Of a stretch of DNA of 64,000 nt, positions 50,151 through 64,000 are shown piece after piece. A program made the translations under genes and the position numbers. Positions within the stretch are counted from its first letter, which is position 1. Each line of letters starts with the position of its first letter. Source of the stretch: Nymphaea colorata (lineage: Eukaryota; Streptophyta; Magnoliopsida; Nymphaeales; Nymphaeaceae); the NCBI RefSeq assembly GCF_008831285.2, contig NC_045139.1:664204-728203 (forward strand). Direction: 5' to 3'. The notes under the pieces were generated by a model that saw nothing but the letters and a program-made list of their open reading frames with translations, was not told the origin of the DNA and made no database searches.

Positions 50151-50559
50151 CCCAAAGAGAGAAGAGCAGTGAACGACATATATGAGAACTGAGATATTAG
50201 ATATATATGTTACAACATTGAATGGCCCACATGTAATTCCCTGACTTAACCTGAACCATTGCACAAATGGCAACAACCAAGACGCCTGCCTTGACCTTTA
50301 CATGCGTCCAAAGACTTCTCCGTCTGTCCTGTCCTGCTGATCAAGTTTACAGGTGAACGAGTGGACGTGCTTCTTCCACGGTGACTACTCTTTCAAACAC
50401 ACAAGAAGCCAAAGAGAGACCACAGTCCATAAACAGTGGGGTTCATTGGATCGCCTTAAGGTTTGAAATACTGAATCTGGTCAACAAAGTGACTTTGTCA
50501 AGGCTTAATCGATCGTTCTTCCAGTTCATTTTGCTACAACAAATAGATGCCTCTCACAA

Positions 50560-50564
50560 GTTAC

Positions 50565-50643
<79 letters not shown>

Positions 50644-50645
50644 TT
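50560..50645. repeat. (AT)n-(GA)n microsatellite
   Basis: About 60 bases of AT with AC interruptions, then about 20 bases of GA. It has expanded within the right arm of the inverted duplication; the left arm has only a short CT run at 42611-42628. Confidence 0.92.
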
Positions 50646-50883
50646 GAGAGAAAGAAGAGAGAGACCCATCTCCGATGTAAGACTAAACAGGTTGAAACAT
50701 CTGCATTGTATTCAGGAGAACAGAGATGTATTGTATTTTAGGAGAACAGAGAAGCTGACGATTGATCATAAGAGCAGCAGGAGTATCTGTTTCCTTCCCT
50801 TGAATTGATAAAAGCAAATTCATACATTTCCATAGTCTATCTAGTAAAACTACTAACTGAATATTTGGTTCCCTGTGCTTGAG

Positions 50884-50991
50884 TTAAGCGGCCTTGATAG
50901 GTTTCCTCCTTTTAGCTACTTTGTATCTGACCGTCCTGGTTATCTTGTAGAACCAAAAGGCACTCTCCAATTGCAAACCGACGGCCATTGC
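50884..50991 (-). pseudogene. Copy of the last TLC-gene exon
   Basis: On the reverse strand 108 bases, exactly the length of TLC exon 5, read AMAVGLQLESAFWFYKITRT then VRYKVAKRRKPIKAA and a stop, preceded by TTTTCAG. Three residues differ visibly (V to E, A to T, M to T). The frame is intact but the other four exons are absent nearby, so this is a gene fragment. Confidence 0.9.
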
Positions 50992-51114
50992 CTGAAAACC
51001 AAATAAAGATTTCATTTATTCGAAGGGCAATAAAATCTTAGAACGTAAGGCTCGATTCTGTATGATTGCGGTGTATGAAACTTGATACGAACAACAAATA
51101 TATGCCTCTTTGTT

Positions 51115-52225
51115 TTAAAATTTTTTAAGCATGGGCTTTAGTTTTACTAGTAAACATGAGAGGGCCTACCCTTACCATTTCCCTTTAAAAAATGAGTTAT
51201 GATTAAAACGTTAAAGTGGTGGCCCTTTCTTTTCATATGCTTGTGAAAAAAAAAAGTTGTTTTCATTTAAGAGGACAATGTTGAGAATTATGAACTTTCA
51301 TATGGTCCAATGTATCATCATTTTGGCTTGAGTTTCCTGTTCAATTTTGTCCATTGCCACCAAAATTCATTAGTTAGGCACATGCTTAAGCTGTCTAAAC
51401 TTTAAAAAAGCATTTGTTAGGACCATGGATCACGGGTCCACAAGGGAGCCATCTTAAATTCATGGTCCTAGCAAACTCAAACACGATTATATGCCCCATA
51501 CTGTACAAGCCAAAAATGAAAATCAAAATCGAAAAAAGTAAAAAGACTATAAAGGACATTTCTTTTTAAAAATTACCAAAATACTCCTGTACGGATCTCC
51601 AAGCAGAAAAGAAGAAAAAGAAGAAGAAGAATGGGAGAGAATCTAACTTAATTAAAATCCATGAATTTTAAGATACAAATATTATAAATTTGTCATGTAA
51701 TTAATTGGAGAGGTGATCCCATTGTCGGCACGTAGATGCTAAAAGTTCCCGTCTTCTTGCCTTTAGGGTTCAGAGCTGTATTGGTGTTTAGGAAGCATTC
51801 CTTCACCGATGAATTGACCAAATACCAAATATGCTACGCTTCTTGAGACAAATTTATGGTGTAAAAACTCATGCACTTTCCACCAAAGTATTCCAAATCC
51901 TTGTTAAATTCAAGGATTTAAAGTCTTTGTATTTAAGTATGAGGTAATCGAATGCCTTTTAGAAAGCTGAATAGAGTATATATTGGTGGCATCTTACTTG
52001 TTACCCAGTTGTAATGTTGCCACAATAAGTAAGATTCATAACAGAATGTTTATTGCATTTGGCACAAACTCACTACAACTTATTTTATCTCTTACCTCGA
52101 CGAAAGCGCGCGAAACTGTAAGAAGAACACAAGAGCAGTTACATAATTTTGATGCCCGATCATTAATTTCAAGGGGGCACCATATGATCTAACAGAGGTT
52201 ACAGAAGCTCCTTCAAAAAGCTGTT
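51115..52225. other. AT-rich intergenic DNA
   Basis: No gene is supported. It contains poly-A/T tracts and a GAA-rich stretch near 51607-51631. The 3' end of the peroxidase transcript probably reaches into the right end. Confidence 0.4.
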
Positions 52226-52228
52226 CAG

Positions 52229-56698
<4,470 letters not shown>

Positions 56699-56765
56699 CC
56701 TTGAAGCTTAATCAAGAAGAAGAAGAAGGAAGAAGGTGGTGCGTTTTTCCCAGGACGCAAAGCCC

Positions 56766-56774
56766 ATTTTTATA
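56766..56774 (-). promoter_or_regulatory. TATA box of the peroxidase gene
   Basis: TATAAAAAT on the reverse strand, about 70 bases before the start codon. Confidence 0.6.
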
Positions 56775-56929
56775 GGCATCCTGTGGCTTGTGGCGGGCAC
56801 AGAAGCAGAGGCCACATGCGAAGGCGTTGCTACCGTAGTTGGCTCTGCTGGCACTTTGGAATATAGAGAACTGAGCTGTAATGTGGACCCTTTCCTTCAC
56901 ATTCCTGTCTTCCATTAATCTTCAGCACG

Positions 56930-57940
56930 CAATTTTATAATAAAGATGATGAGATAATGTCGATGATGAAGAGCAAGACGATGGAAGATGAGGATAACGT
57001 GCTTGGAAAATATTTAATTTCAATGTTTGTAATGAACCTAATTAACCTCTCATGCGCTGACCTCTTCTGGGCATAACACAGTGAGTTTGTTTTATTGCAG
57101 ATCTCAAAACTACAGTGATTGAAAATCCTTCAGATTTTAAATTCAAGGATTTAAGATCGGATCCCTTCTCATTCGATCTTAAATTCATGTTTTTTAACAG
57201 GTAGCATGGATTTTAAATCCATCCCCAATTTAAACCAACTGAAGATCTTTCAAGTCGTCTAAATATACTAGCAGTGGCATTCCTCCTGGTTCATTTGATG
57301 TGTTAATAAAGATTTTACAAAGGATTCAATGTGAAAAAATAACAATTTGTATGAAATTATTTATTATGGCAAAAGAAAATTAATGAATGTGTATAGGTCA
57401 AGGCTAGATTGATAAAGACAAGCTTAATCATGGAGTAGAACTTGTAGACATGATATATATTTAATTGTTATATTAGTCATGTGAAATTTTTTAATATATC
57501 AATTCAAGTGTCCGTATTTTGAAAAGTAAAAGGCATGGCCCAGTAATTAATTACACTTTTTAGGCCGCATTCTCGAAAATCAACCAAGTTTTTCCCTTGC
57601 AAGAAGAAAATCTGGTGACTTTAGTTGCATTAAATGCTAATCTCTTATTAAGTATTGACTCATAGAACACGGTGTATTGGAAACCATATGGGAGAATATT
57701 AATATTAATTTATGTTTCGTTATATTAATAAATAAGTATCACTGCATTTATATGAATATCTAATTTCCATGCAAACAGACATTTTGACAAGCCGATAACA
57801 ACAGGTAAATTTTTTATCCAAACATATTTCCCTGCTTTTATTTTCCTAAAAAGTACCCCTACAACATAATCTTTTTAAAATCAAGCTGACGTATTACCCA
57901 AAGGTTATAAAGTAGCTAGGTAAACGCCGAGTGGAACTAC
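56930..57940. other. AT-rich intergenic DNA upstream of the peroxidase
   Basis: No gene is supported. Short palindromic runs around 'ggatttaaaatccatgc'-like words occur near 57120-57240. Confidence 0.4.
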
Positions 57941-57944
57941 TCGA

Positions 57945-58375
57945 GCTCATTCGTTAAAACTCGGCTCGTGAATGAGTTCAAGCCGAGTCATTTGCTTAAT
58001 GAGTCGAATTTAAATTCATGAGTTGATTCGTTCAAACAATCAAGTTGAGTTCGAACTCAACATGTAAAAGTTGAGTTCGAACTCAACATGTAACTACTGA
58101 GTCGAGCTCGAACCTTAATCGAGTTTGTCGAGCTTTAATCGAGTCAGTTTGAGCTCAACACGTAATGATAAATATCAATTATATTGAAATGAGTTTGTCG
58201 AGCCATAATCAAGTTGAGCTCTAGTTCAACACATAACGATGAATATTAATTCTATTCAAATGTGTTTGTCGAGCCTTAATCGAGTTGAACTTACGCTCGA
58301 GCCGAGTTGAGCTCGAGGTTTTATTAGATGAGCCGAGCTCGAGCTGACTGAACTCGGGCTTGACTCGACAATCTC
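57945..58375. repeat. Degraded relative of the hAT-type MITE
   Basis: Its reverse complement begins 'gtcgagtcaagcccgagttc' then 'agtcagctcgagctcggct', matching the left interior of the 45280 element ('gtcgagcctaagttcagtaa'). The TAGGGGTG ends and target duplication are not visible. It contains two tandem copies of an 18-base perfect palindrome, GTTGAGTTCGAACTCAAC, at 58044 and 58070. Confidence 0.65.
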
Positions 58376-59227
58376 CAAAACTTTAAAACCCAGACTAGTC
58401 TGGTAGACAGAGTAGGCGCACCAGGATATGGAGCCCCGTGCAGACATATGCGTGACCATAACTTTTTTTTAAAATGTAGCTACGTTTGTTTTATGAAGTT
58501 ATCATATAACGGTTTCAATTAAACATCTGTTCCTCTGAGAAATAATTATTAATTAAAATCACAAGAATATAATTTAAAATTCAGCTAACAAATTTTTTTC
58601 TCAAAGTTGGCACATGTTCATTCAAAACTCTTATTGAATAGTTTTTTATTAGTTTTTTATATTATAATAAGGCTGTTCAAAAGCTGGTCCTTTCACAGGC
58701 AAGTTGCCCATAAACTATTCCTTCATTTCCAAGATTCATTGTTTTAAAAAACCAATTCAAGATTTCTATTTGATGGTTTCAACTCCAATGTCTTCTTTTG
58801 CGTTCCCGAGAAGAAAGCAAACTCGAATTTCTAAAAGTACAAATATTTTTAACAAATTGTGTGCTTGGGGCCAATGGACGTCGCTTGAGATGTGGCTTAA
58901 ATACTTCTTGCATTATAATTTCTTGATTGTTTGTTTCGTTATAAACTTATTCTAAAGCCTCCATGTGCCCAAAATATGCCTCATTGGTCGATCTACTTCT
59001 TCTTCCCAACCTCTCTTTCCAAAATATGTACAACATATAACAAAACTTAGATGCACTCTACGCATTTGCGGGAAATGCAAATTTTAATGATGCAATTTGC
59101 AAAACTAGGGTTTCATTCCCTACCATGCACCATCACTAAAATAATATTTTTTTCATTTTTCCATGTAAACTCTATTTTATTGAATAAACTTGTAAAGTTC
59201 ATTACAAAGAAAAAAAACAGGTAAGAT

Positions 59228-59228
<1 letters not shown>

Positions 59229-59284
<56 letters not shown>
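59229..59284. repeat. (CT)n-(AT)n microsatellite
   Basis: About 24 bases of CT followed by about 32 bases of AT. Confidence 0.92.
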
Positions 59285-59286
<2 letters not shown>

Positions 59287-60683
59287 ACCATTTGTCGGTC
59301 GGCATTGACCGATAAATAAGGGGCCATATCAAGGCCAATCATGCCGAGACACTTCCGATTATATATCAAAATATTGGTTTATTTATTGGATGTCCTTCTG
59401 TATCAAATATATATATATATATATAATCACTGGCTGGTGTTCTCAAATAGTGAAGCATGGGTATTGTAATTTTTATTATTATCAATGGCTTCTGTTCTAA
59501 AACAGTCAAGCATGGGTTAGGTGAGTTTGAGGAGTCAAAAGGATCTAATTGTTGGGAGGCAACACATGAAGATGAAATGCGAGACATGTAGTATAGCCTG
59601 TGCCAAACTACTAAATTTGCTTTATTTATATATAGAAACCTTTTTTTTTTTTTACATATGTGTGCTTTTTAAGTTTGAAATTTAAATTTAAAGTACGCAA
59701 ATTTCTTCTTCTGGACGCTGAAAAGTCCTGCTCACCGAAAATATATATAAAAACTAGGGCTTTGTTTAAAAACTATGCTCCACTGACTGAAAAACATATA
59801 TATATATGTATGATTTCTCTTGCTTTATCATGAGTTCTCCAATTTCTTCTTCTACAAGGGTCCTGAGGGATACAGGCACAAATTCAGGGTCAATCTCCAA
59901 TAGGTGGTTGGTTTCTAGTTCGAGTCAAGGTGTTTCCAATTGAGTTACAGATAAAGATCCAACGATGCACTCATCGATATGCAATATTGCAGGCGCATTT
60001 TCCAGGCATTGACGCAGCTTTGGACCCTAAAGTTTGGAGAAAAAGAAAGCTTTTTAAACTTGCAATTTTTGAAGCACTTCCGTTGGTCGTCTAACCAAAA
60101 TCCAATCCAAATCTTGAGTCCAGATTTGGATTAAGCTTTAATCCAGATTTAAAAATAACTTAACGAACCCACGCAAATGCCTGGTGGTTGGACTGCAAAA
60201 GGAATCATATGCTTCGAGCCGGGGAAAGGCAGCACTTGACCACGTGAGGACTTTTCCTTCGAACGGAAGTACTTTTTATCGGAAAATTTTTTCCTATTAC
60301 TAGGTTGGATCGGTTCTGACAGGAATGCAGATCTGCTCCAATCTCATTTTGGTTCGGGTTTCGATGCGAAGAACGTGCAACCCTGTAAAAGAAACAAGCA
60401 GAGATTCTACTTCTAGTATCAGCACCAATAGGGTCAGATCCAAATCCTGATCCAGCTAGTTCTCATGAAAGTCCGACCTGCTGAAGCCCGTGTTTGATGG
60501 CAACAATCAGCTGTCAAGCGGTTCCCCGGTCTTTTCTCCTAAAAATAAAACTTTTTTACCCACTTCGATGGTCAAGCCCACCAAGTTAGACTTGTGCAAT
60601 ACTTATCCCATTCATTTTTAAATCATAAAAAAATCAAAATAAGTATTAATCATGTGTTGCCTCTATACGGGCCTAGTGATGTG

Positions 60684-60685
<2 letters not shown>

Positions 60686-60737
<52 letters not shown>
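60686..60737. repeat. (TA)n-(GA)n microsatellite
   Basis: About 14 bases of TA then about 38 bases of AG. Confidence 0.92.
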
Positions 60738-60741
<4 letters not shown>

Positions 60742-61595
60742 CAACCTATTAAACTATTTTTTAACTTTTCTCAACGAATACAAAATTCGAACGCTGCCAA
60801 AAGTTGTGACTTTTATAAAACAAAAAATTGCCCATCAATTATAGTATATTGTATGTAATTTCAGGTGAGAGAAATTTACAACTTACTTTTCCAAAAAAAA
60901 AAAAAAAGAAGAAGAATTGAAGTCCTTATCATCTTTATGCCGTATTAGTTGTTTTATGGTAATAAAGAGCATAGTACATATGCAGCTCCATAAGACTAAG
61001 ACAACTTATATGCTATTTATTTTATTTTATTTTAACAATGCAGAGTCGGCCGATTTTTTTAAATTATTTTAAGAGATTTTATATTTATTTATGGGAGATA
61101 ATAGAAGGAAGAAGTTGTAACCTTCCCCAGATGATAAGTTCCTGTGACTAGAGATCCGCCCCCAGCCAAGAAAAGGTCGGGAGTTATGCCTGTCCGACAA
61201 TTTGTCTCTTTGCCTCATCGGGTTGGATTTTGTCGGGAAATAATAGTCCCATGATTGACAATATCGGATTTCAAATCGCCCCATCACAACATCAGATGCA
61301 TATCCATCGGCTCCGATCCCGTTGATCGCTCTAATTTTTTTCATTTTCGTTTAAAAATTAATCAGTAAAATATCAAATAGAATGCAATTCTTGCCAGATT
61401 AGATGCTACAAAATATTGCAAATTCTAATTTACTATTTTACGTGCAATCAAATTAGGGATTTGGGCTTGTTGGATTTGTTTTATTCATATTATATTTAAG
61501 TTTATATATATATATATATATGACAATTTGAATTAGTAAATTAATTTGTAAAATGCTTATTAGTATACGTATTGGTCTGTAAGGGCTTGTATGGA

Positions 61596-61667
61596 CGGAC
61601 ATGGGAAGGTTCGGCCCCGGGCCGGCTGATATTTTAAAGGCGGCCATATCGATCGGCCCCATGTCCG
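61596..61667. repeat. GC-rich inverted repeat
   Basis: CGGACATGGG at 61596-61605 is the exact inverse complement of CCCATGTCCG at 61658-61667. The loop contains further GGCC-rich partial complementarity. It may be the core of an old transposon. Confidence 0.75.
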
Positions 61668-62530
61668 AACCACGTCTCCGTCTCAATAAAAATAAGTATT
61701 ATGTCCTCAATCATCAAAATTGACCGCACCTCTTTAAGAAACCAAACATTTTTTTTTTTTTTTCCTTTTCGAATTTTAGATGCAGATATTGCCAAAACTA
61801 CTGTGGATAGGACCATGCTATCAGAATCTGGAGCTCCACAATATAAAAGTTACATTCAATTGATATTTTCTAGGTTGTAGAATCTTATCTCCCCATCTAA
61901 TTAATGAGGCGATCTAATTGAATTCCCAAGTTTCAAACAGTAGATCCATATCCAATTTCATATCCAATTTATCATTTGTTCACATACTTGAACCGAATTT
62001 GGATTATATTATATCAAATCGGACTTGTAAATTCACCGCCAATCTGAATGCGACTTTTAAATGTACAAAATGGATCCAAACTGCATTGTTAAAGCCCATC
62101 TTTCAAAATATATGGACATTAGATATATGGTATTTATTTAAACTTAAATTTGATTTTGAATATGCATTTGATCATGGTCAGTTATTTATTTAAATCAAAA
62201 TCTGAATTCCGTTAGATGTCATTTTTTAAACCTGAATCCCACGCATCTGATTTTTTAAACCCCCTTAGCCAATTTAATAAGTCCAAGTTGATGGAGCCAT
62301 TTAATATATATCTTTGTTCACGTTATTGACCTATAAGTGGGGTTTGGTTTCTATATATATATATCAAAACTGTGCTTGGGTAGGGCCATGACAGATTAGG
62401 AGATATATATAATTAAACTTTCATGTAGATCTAGGAATTTGTGGGAGTGCCATTATAGGTATATAAACAATTGCATATTCAGAAATTTTTGGATGAAGGG
62501 TACTATTTGAAATTTTTTTGTACTTTAAAG

Positions 62531-62887
62531 CATAGTCATAAATAACGTTTCGAAATTTTAAACGGTATAATACAATGAGCTTGAAAAATACGGAAATATA
62601 CTGTAAATTTTTTAAAATTTTAAAAAACTAAAATTACAAAAAATAAAATAAATGAGAAACTAATAATACAAACATGAAAAGATAAGTACGTTTGCGGCAA
62701 ATAAAAAAAAAACTGTTTAACATTAAAAAAACTGAAAAAATGAAAAAACACGAAAAAAATGCGCTAAAAAAACATGTTTTTTTAATTTTTTTTAAAAAAC
62801 ACTGTATTTTAAGTTTTAAACAACCAGTTAATTTATCACATTTTTTTGGGTTTTTTTTTAAAAAAAACGCGTTTTCTGTGACTATAC
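62531..62887. mobile_element. A/T-rich MITE family, copy 3
   Basis: Left end 'catagtcataaataacg', right end 'gttttctgtgactatac'; inverted, these share ATAGTCA and following bases. The interior matches copies 1 and 2: 'gagaaactaataatacaaac', 'aagataagtacgtttgcggc', 'acattaaaaaaactgaaaaa'. About 357 bases. Confidence 0.8.
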
Positions 62888-63420
62888 CATTATATAAATA
62901 AACAAATAGTTGAAGACATTTATATGAAAATAAAGGAGATTTGGCACTGAACTGCCTATACCACCCCACATGTGGCCCTATTACTGTGTATAAAAAGCAA
63001 GATATATTAATAATGTTAGGACAGAATATTATTAGGACAGAATATAGTGACTAATGTACAAACTACAGATGCTATAATTCTTCGAGAAAGTTTAATTAGT
63101 ATCCCACTATTTGGGTACACGCAGCCATAATTTCATGGAGTGCAATAATCGAATTAGCACCAAATTGGCCGCTTTGTTGTAGTGAACTAACCAATGAATC
63201 ATTAACTTTGGTTTGCTCAACCTGTTTCTTCCGTTGAATAATTATAAGAATGTGCCATTTTTATTCGATAGATTCCAGTTCTACAATGCCAATAATTGAT
63301 CGACACAGCCACACACACACATTTTTATATATCCGAGCATTCAGCACCATTGCTATCAGCAACATCTGATCTCAGCTTGAAAAAGAAATTACAAGCAGCA
63401 AGAGAACAACAATATGCCTC

Positions 63421-63824
63421 CTAATTGACGACGTCACACCTCTTTCTTATCTCTCCCTCTTCCCCATATTTCACCTGCACTTCTCCCAGCTTGATCATGG
63501 CCTTTGCGAACTTCTTCTTCCAGGTTGCGGGTTTCGCTGCGTAAAGACGAACCAGACGCCTGGTTTTCTTGCTGGTGAGAAGCGCTGCATCGGCGGTGAA
63601 GAGCCCCTTGTGCTGCAGAAGACCCACGTAGTACTTGTTGTCCAAGACGTCGGGTGTGATGCTGTCCTGGGAGACAGTTGGGTCGGAACTCACTGCGCAG
63701 GCCTTTCTGAGCTTTGCTGCAAGAGCAGGGTTCAGTGTGGGGTCTGGTTTCCCTGTGTGGTTGAAATTCTTCTCGTATCTTCCCCCAATAACTGAGCAGT
63801 GGGCGTCGCCAAAGGAGTGCGCAC
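63421..63824 (-). CDS. Class III peroxidase, last exon (gene runs off window)
   Basis: A 404-base terminal exon on the reverse strand, starting after TTTGCAG with GAHSFGDAHC (proximal haem-ligand His) and running through LDNKYYVGLLQHKGLFTADA to MIKLGEVQVKYGEEGEIRKR, CDVVN and a stop. It has the same length, phase and motifs as the last exon of the peroxidase at 52229, so the two are paralogues. The earlier exons must lie beyond 64000. Reading frames on the opposite strand and in other phases are shadows. Confidence 0.9.
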
Positions 63825-64000
63825 CTGCAAATGTTAGAACAAATTATAATTCCCTTGGAAATATTGTATATTTCTTTACAATCATGTTCTCTACTGTATG
63901 AGAACAATATGGATCACTAGGAGTTACATGATCAATCTAATTATATAATGACTCACAAGCTATATCAAGTAGAAGAAGAAGACATTTTTTTTTTTAATTT

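Larger units (their letters stand above)
50230..51110. repeat. Inverted duplication, right arm
   Basis: Reverse complement of 42200-42961, roughly 90 percent identical by eye. It is longer because the CT run of the left arm is here an (AT)n-(GA)n tract at about 50560-50645. Confidence 0.9.
58380..63400. other. AT-rich intergenic DNA with microsatellites
   Basis: No gene is supported. It holds (CT)n-(AT)n at about 59229-59284, (TA)n-(AG)n at 60686-60737, an inverted repeat at 61596-61667 and the MITE at 62531-62887. Confidence 0.5.

Noticed and set aside
63434-63907. 157-residue reverse frame over the last peroxidase exon
   Set aside because: Wrong phase; the peroxidase motifs are in the frame ending at 63421.

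Overview
This is nuclear DNA of a flowering plant. The evidence is spliced genes with GT-AG introns, plant-only families (NAC factor, dehydrin, class III peroxidase, plant GDSL esterase, HISN7-type phosphatase), AT-rich intergenic DNA, long (AT)n, (GA)n and (AC)n microsatellites, and several MITE-like transposon families. I cannot place the species from sequence alone. Exon models below were joined by hand from conserved protein continuity, splice consensus and codon phase. Transcript ends are approximate.

Layout: 1-1.6 kb is AT-rich intergenic DNA. 1.7-6.15 kb (+) is a RING-H2 protein gene with a likely leader intron and an MGSVCC acylation-type N-terminus. 8.2-9.1 kb (+) is a YSK2 dehydrin behind a cluster of ABRE-like motifs. 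10-13.8 kb (-) is a NAC factor with a C-terminal membrane segment, and its first coding intron holds a 32-bp perfect palindrome. 13.9-27.5 kb has no gene I can support. It is a patchwork of repeated segments, large compound microsatellites and a degenerate tandem array of roughly 600-750 bp units (21.65-24.33 kb) interrupted by a copia reverse-transcriptase fragment.

27.6-35.7 kb (+) is a nine-exon histidinol-phosphate phosphatase gene (HISN7/IMPL2 type). 40.2-42.4 kb (+) is a five-exon TLC-domain membrane protein gene. 43.3-44.7 kb (+) is a secreted-type LEA protein with six 11-residue repeats. 46.15-48.84 kb (+) is a five-exon GDSL esterase/lipase whose GxND block reads G-I-D. 49.84-50.15 kb (-) is a severed peroxidase 3' end. 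50.2-51.1 kb is an inverted copy of the last TLC exon and its downstream flank. 52.2-56.7 kb (-) is a complete four-exon class III peroxidase. 63.4-63.8 kb (-) is the last exon of a second peroxidase that continues beyond the window.

There is no operon-like logic, as expected in a plant. Common themes are stress and the cell wall or apoplast: dehydrin, LEA protein and membrane-tethered NAC on one side; secreted peroxidases and esterase on the other. Mobile DNA shapes the right half. There is a textbook hAT-type MITE with perfect 12-bp inverted ends and 8-bp target duplication (45280-45667), degraded relatives of it, a three-copy A/T-rich MITE family with members inside GDSL and peroxidase introns, and an inverted duplication about 8 kb apart. 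I found no convincing new multi-gene system. The most distinctive items are the intact MITE, the inverted duplication with its truncated gene pieces, the NAC-intron palindrome, the altered GDSL block and the tandem array.
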